DNA of 44,019 nt from Skermanella stibiiresistens SB22 (GTDB lineage: Bacteria > Pseudomonadota > Alphaproteobacteria > Azospirillales > Azospirillaceae): the NCBI RefSeq assembly GCF_000576635.1, contig NZ_AVFL01000042.1, positions 1-44,019 of the forward strand. The letters run 5' to 3'. Under the pieces are notes generated by a model. That model made no database searches. It worked only from the letters and a program-made list of their open reading frames with translations, and was not told where the DNA came from. A program made the translations under genes and the position numbers. Shown here one piece after another: positions 25,040-33,555 of the stretch; within the stretch, counting starts at the first letter, position 1, and the number at the start of each line of letters is the position of its first letter.

Positions 25040-26053
25040 CTAGACGGCGGCATTTCCCAGCCGAAACAAACCCTTGAACACCTTGAGGGTCGTGACGGCG
25101 GACAAGACGAGCCCGACCAACCCGATCACCGCCGAGGCGATCAAGGCCACCAGGGCCCAGACCGCCGCCACCGACCGGACGGCGACCTTCGAGACTGCGG
25201 TGAGAACCCGGCGGCCGGCCACCTTGAACAGGCCGGCCGTGGGTTTGCCCATCACCGCCGCGATACGCTCGGCCTTGGGCAGCTCATCGACATGGTCCAG
25301 GCTTCGGATCACCGTCAGGGCTCCGCGCGGCGAGGTCGCGCCGCCGATGGCCCCCACCGACCGCATGGCGTCCCGCAGCTTGGCGGTGTTCCCCAGCCGC
25401 GCCAATTCGACGATGGAGTGGGCGAACTCCTTGGACATCTTGCCGGTGCGGCGCGCCACCTTCGCGACCGAGACCCCCAGCTTGACCGGCAAGGCCACAC
25501 CCGCGGTGGCGAGCGTCGCGGCGGTCAGGCCGATCCCGGCGGCGGACAGCGCCAGCATGACCTCGTCGACCTCCTCGCCCCTTAGATAGTGTCCGGTCTG
25601 GGCGGTCGCGTCGCGCAGGTCACCGATCACGGTCAGGTCGGACAGTACGGCCCCGACGGTCCCCGCCGTCCCCTCCCCGTCGCCCGTGACGAAGCCGCGG
25701 GTCCCCGCACCGGCCGAGCGCATCAATCCCGGCAGGAACGCCGTCTCCTCGGCGAACCGGTGCTTGAGGTCCGGGTCGATCTCCACGCCAGTCAGGTCGG
25801 CCAATTGGAAGTAGTCGGCGGCCCCCTCCGGATCGTCGCCCGCGAGACTCTCGGCGATCCGCCGCTCCAGCTCCACGCGGGGAGTCGTCTCGCGCGCCAG
25901 CGAGATAAGGCCTTCCCTGATCTCCGCGTCGGTCGGCTCGCGGTGTTCATCCGGATTGGCAACGAACACGGCGCCGGAGACGACCGCCACCACGACCGCC
26001 CCGCCAAACAGCCCGACGCCGATCCGCCTGATCAGTCCGACCGCCAAAGCCAT
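25040..26053 (-). CDS. Unknown membrane protein
   Basis: I do not recognise this 337-residue protein. It begins with basic residues and one strong TM helix (about 11-32, VGLFGGAVVVAVVSGAVFVAN). A soluble charged region of about 120 residues with glycine-rich GFVTGDGEGTAGTVGAVL comes next. A second hydrophobic pair follows (ALSAAGIGLTAATLATAGVAL), then a basic helical region (KVARRTGKMSKEFAHSIVEL) and a final hydrophobic segment (ALVALIASAVIGLVGLVLSAV). The ATG has GGGGA at seven bases. The segment from GTVGAVLSDLTVIGDLRDA onward resembles the hydrophobic linkers of some polymorphic-toxin proteins, but no toxin domain is present and I make no functional claim. Confidence 0.7.
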   Translation of the reverse strand: MALAVGLIRRIGVGLFGGAVVVAVVSGAVFVANPDEHREPTDAEIREGLISLARETTPRVELERRIAESLAGDDPEGAADYFQLADLTGVEIDPDLKHRFAEETAFLPGLMRSAGAGTRGFVTGDGEGTAGTVGAVLSDLTVIGDLRDATAQTGHYLRGEEVDEVMLALSAAGIGLTAATLATAGVALPVKLGVSVAKVARRTGKMSKEFAHSIVELARLGNTAKLRDAMRSVGAIGGATSPRGALTVIRSLDHVDELPKAERIAAVMGKPTAGLFKVAGRRVLTAVSKVAVRSVAAVWALVALIASAVIGLVGLVLSAVTTLKVFKGLFRLGNAAV

Positions 26054-26196
26054 CGCGATTTCCCCAGCTTGAAGACATGGTCATCCTAGCAGCACGGCCC
26101 ACCGGCGCGGATAGTGGGAAAAAACAGGACAGTGTCTTCCGATTCGCACATCACGCTGGTTGATAACGCCGAGGCCACATACCATACGAGGAGTGC

Positions 26197-28452
26197 ATGA
26201 TAGGGAATGATGGTCGCGATATGGCGGAAATAACCGACAGCTTGGAACGGCGTGACGCGTTGCGCGCGATGGTCGCCGTCGTGCGGGGTGACGGCATCGA
26301 GGCGGATGTGGATGTCGTCCCGGCGCGTTGGTCGATCGCCGGAACCCACGACTTCGTCATTCCCGGCGCCGATGCCAAGCGGCGGCTCAAATCCCGTTTC
26401 CGCGCGACGGTCGGACCGGTCGAGGATGTCGAGCGCGAGCTGGTGGCCCTGCTGGAGACGCCGGAAGGCGTCGGCCGCAACGAGATCAAGGCGCTGGCCA
26501 GGCGGGTCAAGTCGGCGGTCAAGGAGTCCGGCCATGTCGCCGATGCCCAGGCCCGCATCGACGAATGGGTCGCCTCGGTCGCCGAGCGGGCCAAGGCGTT
26601 CGGCGGGACCTGGAAGCCGCAGGCGTTTTCCGACGATCTGGTCCGCGTGCTGGGCTTCGGCGGCCGGACCCCTCGGCTGGAGACGCTGCTCGACGCGTTG
26701 GAGGAATCCTTCGCCCAGACGGCGGGTAGGCTGGGTGTCCGCGTCCGCCGCGCCTCGCTGGAGACGGCATCGGGGCTGGGCGTCTATCTCGACAGCTTCG
26801 CCGCCGCCCGCGCCATGCTGCGGAAGCTCCGGCTGTTCGTCGGCCCGACCAATTCCGGCAAGACCCACGCCGCCATGGACCGGCTGGTCGAGGGCGGCAA
26901 GGGCGCCTACCTCGCCCCGCTCCGCCTGCTGGCGCTGGAGGGACAGGAGGCGATCGAGACGCGCGGCCGGGCGTGCAGCCTGATCACCGGCGAGGAGCGC
27001 GACGTGCGCCCCGGCGCCGACTTCGTCTCGTCCACCATCGAGATGGCCAACACCAGCCGCGTGATGGACACCGTCGTGATCGACGAGATCCAGATGATCG
27101 GTGACCATGACCGCGGCTGGGCCTGGACGGCGGCGGTCGCCGGCATGGCGGCGTCCGAGATCATCATGACCGGGTCCGCCGACGCCATCCCCTATATCCA
27201 GCGCCTCGCCGCCGCGACGGGGGAGGAGCTGGAGATCGTCGAGTTCACCCGCAAGTCGCCGCTCCGCGTCCAGGAGGGCGGCGTCACGCTGGACGACATC
27301 AAGCGCGCCGACGCCCTGGTGGCGTTCTCCCGCCGCGAGGTGCTGGGCCTGCGCGCCCAATTGCTGCAACGCGGCCATTCGGTCGCCGTGATCTATGGCG
27401 CCCTGTCGCCGGAGGTGCGCCGGGCCGAGGCCCGCCGGTTCCGCGAGGGCCAGGCCGACGTGCTGGTCGCGACCGACGCGATCGGCATGGGCCTGAACCT
27501 GCCGATCGCCCGCATCGTGCTGTCGACCACCCGGAAATACGATGGCCGCGAGGAGCGCGACCTGCTGCCGCCGGAGGTCCGCCAGATCGGCGGCCGGGCC
27601 GGCCGCTACGGCATGCACGAGGAGGGCCGGGTCGCCGTGCTGGAGGGCGAGAACATCAGCCCGGTGCGCCGGGCGCTGACCTCCAAGCCGGTCGATCCCG
27701 AGGATCCGCGTCCCTGGATCTCGCCCGCGACCTCCCACGTCAAGGCCATTGCCCAGGAACTGGCGACCGACAGCCTCGCCAAGGTGCTGCGCACGGCGGG
27801 CCAGGAACTGCTGCGCGCCCACCAGACCTTCCGCATGACCGACCTGGAGGGCCGCATCCAGGCGGCTCTGGCGGTCGATCACGCCAAGCTGCCGCTGGAG
27901 ACCCGCGACTTGCTGTCGCGCTGCCCGATCGACGTGCGCGACCAGAACCAGCTGCGCCTGCTGCGCCAATGGGCGGTCAACCAGGGGCGCGGCGAGCCCA
28001 ACCCCAGCCCTGGCGTGTCCGGGAAATACACCCACGACACCGGCACCGATGTCGAGCTGGAGGCGTCGGAGAAGGCGGTCAAGGACCTGACCTCCTATGC
28101 GTGGCTGGCCTACCGCTTCCCCGACGCCTATCCCGAGATGGACCTGTGCCTGGAGCGGCGGCAGGAGTTGAACGCCTTCATCGAGCGGACGTTGGCCGCC
28201 CGCAGCCTGCCGCGCGCCTGCCCCGTCTGCGGAACCACCCTGAAGGCGACCCACCGCTTCCGCATCTGCGACGCCTGCCACGCCGGCCAAGCGGCTGACC
28301 GCGCCGCCGGCCGCCCCGTCCAAGGCCAGCGGCACCGCTATCACCATCCCCAGCGCGGCGCCCAGGGGCCAGGCAAGGGACCGGGAACCAAAGGCCCGGC
28401 GCGAACCGGCGGCAAACCCCCGCGCCGGAAGGCAGCGGCCAAGACCTCCTAG
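26197..28452 (+). CDS. SUV3-like superfamily 2 RNA/DNA helicase
   Basis: The 751-residue protein has a roughly 200-residue N-terminal region, then motif I FVGPTNSGKTHAAMDRLVEG (Walker A), motif II VVIDEIQMIGD (DEIQ box) and motif III ITGSAD-like MTGSADAIPY. Motifs V/VI follow: VATDAIGMGLNLPIARIVLS and QIGGRAGRYG. This motif set is that of SUV3/MgpS helicases, which in mitochondria work with RNA-degrading enzymes. The C-terminus has a probable zinc knuckle (CPVCG and CDAC, residues about 675-700) and then a long basic Gly/Lys/Arg tail. The start is ambiguous: ATG at 26197 has GAGGAG close by, and ATG at 26221 is possible. It converges with the K+ channel gene, with only three bases between the stops. 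Confidence 0.9.
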   Translation: MIGNDGRDMAEITDSLERRDALRAMVAVVRGDGIEADVDVVPARWSIAGTHDFVIPGADAKRRLKSRFRATVGPVEDVERELVALLETPEGVGRNEIKALARRVKSAVKESGHVADAQARIDEWVASVAERAKAFGGTWKPQAFSDDLVRVLGFGGRTPRLETLLDALEESFAQTAGRLGVRVRRASLETASGLGVYLDSFAAARAMLRKLRLFVGPTNSGKTHAAMDRLVEGGKGAYLAPLRLLALEGQEAIETRGRACSLITGEERDVRPGADFVSSTIEMANTSRVMDTVVIDEIQMIGDHDRGWAWTAAVAGMAASEIIMTGSADAIPYIQRLAAATGEELEIVEFTRKSPLRVQEGGVTLDDIKRADALVAFSRREVLGLRAQLLQRGHSVAVIYGALSPEVRRAEARRFREGQADVLVATDAIGMGLNLPIARIVLSTTRKYDGREERDLLPPEVRQIGGRAGRYGMHEEGRVAVLEGENISPVRRALTSKPVDPEDPRPWISPATSHVKAIAQELATDSLAKVLRTAGQELLRAHQTFRMTDLEGRIQAALAVDHAKLPLETRDLLSRCPIDVRDQNQLRLLRQWAVNQGRGEPNPSPGVSGKYTHDTGTDVELEASEKAVKDLTSYAWLAYRFPDAYPEMDLCLERRQELNAFIERTLAARSLPRACPVCGTTLKATHRFRICDACHAGQAADRAAGRPVQGQRHRYHHPQRGAQGPGKGPGTKGPARTGGKPPRRKAAAKTS

Positions 28453-28455
28453 GAC

Positions 28456-29532
28456 TCACGTGGGCCGGACCTTCGGCGGGGCCGGCAGGATCATCAGCAG
28501 GCGGTCGCCGGGGCGGATGACGTAGCTGTCACGCTCGGCGAAGGGCACTTCCCGGTCACCGTCCGGACCGATGGCGTGGACATGCACGACCACGCCGCCC
28601 TTGATATCGGCCATGGTCTTGCCGATGTCGTCCGGCTCCGCCACCCGCTCGTCCATCACCATCTGGCCGCCGGTCGACATCAGGTCGCACAGGAACGGTG
28701 TCGCGTGCCGCGTCTCGACCGCGTCAGCCAATAGATAGCCGCCGATCCGGGTCGGCGTCACCACCAGATCGGCGCCGCTCAGCCGCGCCAGCTTGATGTT
28801 CTCGTCGTCCCGGATGCTGGCGACGATCTTGGTCTTGGGCGACAGGTGGCGCACGGTCAGGATCACCAGGATGTTGGTGTCGTCGCGCCGGGTGTTGACG
28901 ATCACCGCCTTGGCGTTGCCGACGCAGGCCTTGCCCAGCAGCTCCTCGCTGGTGGCGTCGCCAAGCAAGCCGACGAAACCGCCCTCGGCCGCCGCCCGGA
29001 CGCGGTCCTCCAGCAGGTCGATGGCGACCACCTTTTCACCCGGATGGCCCTTGGCGATCATCTCCTGGGCGGCGATCTGGGCGCTGTGGCCGAACCCGCA
29101 CAGCACGACATGGCCGCGCAGGCTTTCCTGAAGCCGGTTCATGCGGAAATCCTCCACGATCTTCTGGATGACGAACTCGTAGGCGGTGCCGAGGAAGATG
29201 AACCAGATGAAGATCCGGATCGGCGTGACCGCGAAGGCGTCGATCATGCGCGCCGTGTCGGTCACCGGCACGATGTCGCCATAGCCGACCGTCGTGACGG
29301 TGACGGTCGCGAAATAGAGGATGTCGGTGAAGCTGATATGCCCGTCGATCTGGTCCTTCAGCCCATCCCGGTCGAACCAGAAGACGGCGATGACCGTTCC
29401 GATCAGGATGGCGATCAGAGCCGCCCGCACCACCAGCGTCCGCTCCGGCGACATGCCGGAATTCACGTGCAGGATCAGCTTGTGGGCCGCGGGCGGCCGT
29501 TTCCTTCCCCGCTTTGGAAGCCGCATCCTCAT
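28456..29532 (-). CDS. Potassium channel with RCK/TrkA-type regulatory domain
   Basis: The 358-residue protein has two TM helices flanking a pore with the K+ selectivity filter TVTTVGYGDIVPVTD. An RCK domain follows, containing the Rossmann NAD-binding motif VVLCGFGHSAQIAAQEMI, and then a TrkA-C domain near the C-terminus (ERDSYVIRPGDRLLMIL). This is the MthK/Kch-like architecture, in which the cytoplasmic ring gates the pore in response to ligands. The basic N-terminus (MRMRLPKRGRKRP) is unusual but plausible for an inner-membrane protein. ATG at 29532 and an in-frame ATG at 29526 both exist. Confidence 0.93.
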   Translation of the reverse strand: MRMRLPKRGRKRPPAAHKLILHVNSGMSPERTLVVRAALIAILIGTVIAVFWFDRDGLKDQIDGHISFTDILYFATVTVTTVGYGDIVPVTDTARMIDAFAVTPIRIFIWFIFLGTAYEFVIQKIVEDFRMNRLQESLRGHVVLCGFGHSAQIAAQEMIAKGHPGEKVVAIDLLEDRVRAAAEGGFVGLLGDATSEELLGKACVGNAKAVIVNTRRDDTNILVILTVRHLSPKTKIVASIRDDENIKLARLSGADLVVTPTRIGGYLLADAVETRHATPFLCDLMSTGGQMVMDERVAEPDDIGKTMADIKGGVVVHVHAIGPDGDREVPFAERDSYVIRPGDRLLMILPAPPKVRPT

Positions 29533-29729
29533 GGCTCGCGACGCGTCATCGCGCTCGCCAAGCCCGATCGGCGGAGAGGACGGCTGTGGGGTCGGTGGGC
29601 GTCACGAAGTCCATGGCGTCATTTCCAGTGGAGCGGTCGCGGGGGGCCTCCCCCGCGTGGGAGCGAGGATAGCGAAAACGCTCCAGAGGCGGCACACGGC
29701 GGCCCCGCGCAAAAGGATTACCCGATTCG

Positions 29730-29758
29730 TTGACGTCACGCCCGGCGTTTCCTAAAAT
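29730..29758 (+). promoter_or_regulatory. Sigma70-like promoter for the first GT4 gene
   Basis: TTGACG at 29730-29735 and TAAAAT at 29753-29758 are separated by exactly 17 bases, a near-consensus match that stands out in this GC-rich sequence. Transcription would begin near 29765, leaving about 100 bases before the chosen start codon at 29868. Confidence 0.65.
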
Positions 29759-29867
29759 GCCGCCATTCGGCCGTGACATGGTCCAGCGTTTCAGATCATC
29801 CGCTCAGATCATTTGCAGGGGCCGGCTACCGCATGGGCCTCATCGGGAACTGGGCGACGATATCGAC

Positions 29868-31133
29868 ATGGCTGACGCGGACCTGGACCTTCATTCCAAG
29901 ATCATCCCACCCGGGATCCTTGACGCACCCTCGGCCAAGGACGGGGCGGCGGAGCGGGAGTCGCGAGAAACCCCGCGCGACGTGGCACCGCTCAAGGTCG
30001 CCCACGCCTTCAAGGTCTTCATCCCCGAGGTCAATGGCGGGATACCGGAGGTCATGCGCCTGCTGGCCCAGGGATTGGCCAAGCGCTGCCGCGCCGAGGT
30101 CCTGGTATCCCGCGTCCAGGGGTCCGGAGGGTCGGACATCGCCGAGGGCATCGAGGTCCACCGGACATCGGCTTTGCGCAGCGTCTGGTCGATGCCGATC
30201 TCCCCCGGCTATCCGCTGGCGTTCTGGCTGACCGCCCGCCGGGTCGACGTGATCGACCATCACGCCCCCTTTCCCCTGGTCGATCTGGCGGTCAGTCTGT
30301 GGTTCCCCAAAAAGACCGCGCTGATCGTCCATTGGCATTCGGAGATCGTGGCGCAGAAGCGGCTGTTGCCGCTGGTCGGGCCGTTCATCCGGCGCACGCT
30401 GCGGCGCGCCGACCGGATCATCGTCTCGACCCCCGCCATGATCGAGCGGTCGCCTTTCCTGAAGCCCTTCGCCGGCAAATGCGCCGTTATCCCCTACGGG
30501 ATCGACATCGATGCCTGGACCCGGCTGACGGAGGGCCAGAGACGCCGGATCAAGGAGATCAAGGCGCTCCATCCCCGTCTGATCGTCGCCACCGGCAGGC
30601 TCGTGCCGTACAAGGGCTTCGGCGTGCTGATCGACGCGATGCGCGCGGTCGATGGGGACCTGATCATCGTCGGGACCGGTCCGTTGGAGGGCGCGTTGCG
30701 CCAGCGGATCGCCGAGGCCGGTCTGACCGACCGGGTGACCCTGGTGGGATACCTGGAGCGGCCGGAACTGCAATGCCTGCTCCACGCCTGCGATGTCTTC
30801 ACCTTGCCGTCGGTGGAGGACAGCGAGACCTTCGGCATCGCCCAGGCCGAGGCGATGGCCTGCGGCAAGTCCATCGTCAACACGCGCCTGTCCACGGGGG
30901 TACCGTGGGTCGCCCGCGACGGCATCGAGGCGTTGACGGTCACTCCCGGTTCGGCTCCGGAACTGTCCCACGCGCTGGGTCACCTGCTGGACCATCCCGA
31001 CGCGGCGGCGGCGATGGGACGGCGCGGGCGCGAGAGGGCGGAGGACCTGTTCGGCCTGAAGGGGTTCCTGGACCACACGTTCGACACGTACCGCAGGGCC
31101 CTGGAGGGCCGGCGGCATGGCGAACCGCGATGA
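29868..31133 (+). CDS. Glycosyltransferase, GT4 family
   Basis: The 421-residue product has an N-terminal Rossmann domain with KVAHAFKVFIPEVNGGIPEVM and a C-terminal Glycos_transf_1 domain. The latter shows IVATGRLVPYKGFGVLIDAM, the donor-binding stretch VTLVGYLERPELQ, and the EX7E-type motif around SVEDSETFGIAQAEAMACGKS. It is expected to transfer a sugar from an NDP-sugar to a cell-surface glycan. I start at ATG 29868. The frame is open back to 29730, but that overlaps the promoter; ATG at 29779 is an alternative with no recognisable extra sequence. A second GT4 gene follows in the same direction. Confidence 0.9.
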   Translation: MADADLDLHSKIIPPGILDAPSAKDGAAERESRETPRDVAPLKVAHAFKVFIPEVNGGIPEVMRLLAQGLAKRCRAEVLVSRVQGSGGSDIAEGIEVHRTSALRSVWSMPISPGYPLAFWLTARRVDVIDHHAPFPLVDLAVSLWFPKKTALIVHWHSEIVAQKRLLPLVGPFIRRTLRRADRIIVSTPAMIERSPFLKPFAGKCAVIPYGIDIDAWTRLTEGQRRRIKEIKALHPRLIVATGRLVPYKGFGVLIDAMRAVDGDLIIVGTGPLEGALRQRIAEAGLTDRVTLVGYLERPELQCLLHACDVFTLPSVEDSETFGIAQAEAMACGKSIVNTRLSTGVPWVARDGIEALTVTPGSAPELSHALGHLLDHPDAAAAMGRRGRERAEDLFGLKGFLDHTFDTYRRALEGRRHGEPR

Positions 31134-31455
31134 CTGGCGGGAAAAAACCCGCGACGAAACCCGCCTCGCGACTCATCGCCGGGAACATCCAGCGTGCTTG
31201 GCTGGCGACGCTGCCATCACTATCAACTTGACGCTGGGTTTGGGAGGCTGGCAAGGTCCGCGCGTTGACGCCAGACCCAGTCCGCTCAACCCAGATCGCT
31301 GGTGACCTGTTGTATCCGAGCATCCAACCCTGTGCGTCCAGACTTGAGCATCAAGCCATGCGTGCCGCCGCGCCGATCACCCGCGACGGAGCGGTGACTC
31401 CGATGCCGCGCCCCGCGCCACGCCAGATGGCATGCCAGATGCCATGCCCCACGCC
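31134..31455. other. Gap between the two GT4 genes; no gene seen
   Basis: A small hairpin, GCGGG-AAAAAA-CCCGC (31137-31152), begins a few bases past the first GT4 stop. Two TTGACG hexamers (near 31228 and 31265) lack good -10 partners. Just before the next gene the sequence contains a short imperfect repeat of CCAGATG(G)CATGCC, giving several ATG codons in one frame. No coding frame with recognisable content is present. Confidence 0.4.
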
Positions 31456-32613
31456 ATGAAGGTCATCCTCAACGTCGAGTCGATCGTCCCCCCGGTCACG
31501 GGCATAGGCCGCTACACCTCCGAGATCCTGGCCGGCCTGCTGGCCCGGGGCCACGGCGCCGAGGTGCATTGCTTCTCGCACTTCAATTGGGTGGACGCGC
31601 GGCGGGTGATCAACGCCTCCGGGGTGAGCGCGGGCGGCAACAGGGTCAGGCCGTTCCTGCGTTCCGTTCCCTACGCCTACGACCTGCGCTGCGTCGCGCG
31701 GAACGCGGTGTTCAAGCGGAGCGCCCGCAAGTTCACCGGCGCCGTCTATCACGAGCCCAACTACATCCTGAAGCCCTATGACGGCCCCTGCGTCGTCAAC
31801 TGTCACGACCTGTCGTTCCTGCATTTTCCGGAGCATCACCCGGCCGAGCGCGTCCGCTACCTGGATCGCAACCTGGAAAAATCGCTGCGACGGGCCGACC
31901 GGATCATCACGCTCAGCGATTTTGTCCGCCGCGAGGTGATCGAGACCTTCTCCTTCGACCCCGCCACCGTGATCACGATACCTCTGGGGGTCGACGGCAG
32001 CTTCAGGCCCCAGGACGAGGACGAGACCCGGATCGTGATGGAGCGTCACGGGCTTCGCCATGGCCGCTATGTCCTGTCGGTCGCCACGATCGAGCCGCGC
32101 AAGAACCTCCATGGGCTGCTTCGAGCGTTCATGCGGCTGCCGGCCAGCCTCAGGAAGGAGTATCCGCTCGTACTGTGCGGGGCGGCCGGCTGGCGGGAGA
32201 GCAAGGTCGAGCAGTCGATCAACGAACTGGCGCGCGAGGGAAGCATCCTTCGCCTGGGCTACATTCCCGAAGCCGACCTGCCGCTCCTCTACGCCGGCGC
32301 CGCCGCCTTCGCCTTTCCCTCCTTCTACGAGGGCTTCGGGCTGCCGCCGCTGGAGGCGATGGCGAGTGGCACCCCCGTGCTGGCGTCGGCCACCGGCAGC
32401 ATCCTGGAGGTGGTCGGCGACGCGGGACTGCTGGTCGATCCCCATGACGACGGCGCCATCACCGAGGGGTTGGAGCGGATCCTGACCGACGGGGCGCTCC
32501 GCCGATCCCGAATCGACGCCGGGATCGAACGGGCTGGTGGCTTCAGCTGGACAACCTGCGTCGACCGGACGGTGGCGCTCTATCGTGAGATGGTCAAGCC
32601 ACACCATCGATGA
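31456..32613 (+). CDS. Glycosyltransferase, GT4 family (mannosyltransferase-like)
   Basis: The 385-residue product begins MKVILNVESIVPPVTGIGRY, with the NVESIVPP-TGIGRYT start typical of WbpY/MtfB-type mannosyltransferases. Then come VYHEPNYILKPYDGPCVVNCHDLSF, ADRIITLSDFVRREV and SVATIEPRKNLHGLLRAF, followed by the EX7E region FPSFYEGFGLPPLEAMASGTP. It probably builds O-antigen, capsule or exopolysaccharide with the upstream GT4. ATG at 31456 matches the conserved N-terminus; ATG at 31432 and 31444 are in frame, and none has a clear ribosome site. No other polysaccharide genes (flippase, polymerase) are present nearby. Confidence 0.9.
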   Translation: MKVILNVESIVPPVTGIGRYTSEILAGLLARGHGAEVHCFSHFNWVDARRVINASGVSAGGNRVRPFLRSVPYAYDLRCVARNAVFKRSARKFTGAVYHEPNYILKPYDGPCVVNCHDLSFLHFPEHHPAERVRYLDRNLEKSLRRADRIITLSDFVRREVIETFSFDPATVITIPLGVDGSFRPQDEDETRIVMERHGLRHGRYVLSVATIEPRKNLHGLLRAFMRLPASLRKEYPLVLCGAAGWRESKVEQSINELAREGSILRLGYIPEADLPLLYAGAAAFAFPSFYEGFGLPPLEAMASGTPVLASATGSILEVVGDAGLLVDPHDDGAITEGLERILTDGALRRSRIDAGIERAGGFSWTTCVDRTVALYREMVKPHHR

Positions 32614-32682
32614 ATCGACGGTTCGTCGCCGGCCGAAATCTCCGCCAAACGCTTCCACCGAAGGATAGATGCCGATTTGCCA

Positions 32683-32712
32683 TTGGACTCCGACTGGTTT
32701 CCTCCGTATCTT
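32683..32712 (+). promoter_or_regulatory. Possible promoter of the 31-residue-repeat gene
   Basis: TTGGAC (32683-32688) and TATCTT (32707-32712) with an 18-base spacer lie about 70 bases before the start codon, in the AT-richer gap between the GT4 and repeat-protein genes. The match is partial, so confidence is low. Confidence 0.3.
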
Positions 32713-32783
32713 ATCGATTGATTGTATTTTACGGATCTGGCGACGCCCATCCGGGCGCCGAGAGGTGTTAAGGTCACTTCGTC

Positions 32784-33440
32784 ATGGCTGTCTCCGCTGT
32801 CGATACCTCCCTGATGCGGCCCGGGCCGAAGGTGGCGGCGCTTGTCCAGGAGATGAAGCGGAGCGTCCAGAAGTCGCAGGCGCTGATCGACCAGACAAAC
32901 AACTCCACCAAGCCGGTTCCCAAGACGCAGGACCTCAGCAGCCAAGCCGCCGTGATCAGCCAGGGTTTCCGCCAGGCGATCGAGGAAGGCAAGCAGGCGG
33001 CCAAGCCCATCCCCAAGACACAGTCGCTGGTCAGCCAGGCCAGCGCCATCAGCCAGGCTTACCGCCAGTCGATCGAGGAGGGTAAGCAGGCCGCCAAGCC
33101 CATCCCCAAGACCGACGCGCTGACCCAGCAGGCCGGGGCGATCTCGCAGGGCTACAAGCAAGCGGTCCAGCAAGGCAACGACGCCAAGAAGCCGCTGGTC
33201 AAGACCGAGGCGCTCGCCAGCCAGGCGGCGGTGATCAGCCAGAACTACCGTCAGGCGGTCGAGCAGACCAAGAATTCCATGAAGGCGATCCCGAAGACAG
33301 AGGCGCTGACCCAGCAGACCGGCGCCGCCGTCGACAAGATCCAGCAGCAAGCCAAGCAGAGCGCCCAAGCCGCGGCGGCGGCGGGTGACAAGGCGCGGCC
33401 CTCGGCACCGCCCGGCGGCCACGTCAACATGAAGGCTTGA
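32784..33440 (+). CDS. Protein of five tandem 31-residue repeats, unknown function
   Basis: This 218-residue protein is built from 31-residue units: residues 43-73, 74-104, 105-135, 136-166 and a divergent fifth at 167-197. A half-unit near 26-42 precedes them. The consensus is K-P-(I/V/L)-P-K-T-x-x-L-x-x-Q-A-x-x-I-S-Q-x-(Y/F)-(R/K)-Q, followed by an acidic/Gln-rich turn. Such KPIPKT starts followed by Gln/Ala-rich helix suggest one amphipathic helix per unit with a proline hinge. It has no Cys or Trp, no signal peptide and no TM segment, and ends in a flexible Ala/Pro/Gly tail. I do not recognise the family. An AAGG motif lies about ten bases before ATG 32784. Confidence 0.85.
   Translation: MAVSAVDTSLMRPGPKVAALVQEMKRSVQKSQALIDQTNNSTKPVPKTQDLSSQAAVISQGFRQAIEEGKQAAKPIPKTQSLVSQASAISQAYRQSIEEGKQAAKPIPKTDALTQQAGAISQGYKQAVQQGNDAKKPLVKTEALASQAAVISQNYRQAVEQTKNSMKAIPKTEALTQQTGAAVDKIQQQAKQSAQAAAAAGDKARPSAPPGGHVNMKA
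32910..33374 (+). repeat. 93-bp coding tandem repeats (five units)
   Basis: Units at 32910-33002, 33003-33095, 33096-33188, 33189-33281 and 33282-33374 encode the 31-residue repeats. The first two or three are most alike at DNA level (shared AAGCCCATCCCCAAGAC and ATCGAGGA(A/G)GG strings). Later units have diverged, mostly keeping amino-acid properties, which suggests selection on the protein rather than recent slippage. Confidence 0.85.
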
Positions 33441-33484
33441 ACGGGCCTATCGGGGAACATGACGGCCTGAATGGGCCTTCCGGG
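33426..33484. repeat. Short imperfect tandem repeat across the repeat-gene stop codon
   Basis: AACATGAAGGCTTGAACGGG (33426 onward) is echoed at 33456 as AACATGACGGCCTGAATGGG, each followed by CCTATCGGGG or CCTTCCGGG. The unit is about 30 bases. The first copy contains the stop codon of the repeat-protein gene, so the second is a duplicated gene end. Confidence 0.65.
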
Positions 33485-33555
33485 AACATAGGGGTTTCCA
33501 AGCGGTTTCAGGATGACCGGGGTGCGGCGCGCTCCGTCTGACAAGAAGGCGTTCC

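Noticed and set aside
30940-31323. Minus-strand frame across the gap between the glycosyltransferases
   Set aside because: Overlaps the GT4 gene on the other strand, with low-complexity Pro/Arg content and no start signal.
32580-33422. Long minus-strand frame rich in Leu/Asp/Gly opposite the repeat protein
   Set aside because: It is the antisense shadow of the 93-bp repeats; the plus strand has the promoter-like element, ribosome site and sensible protein.
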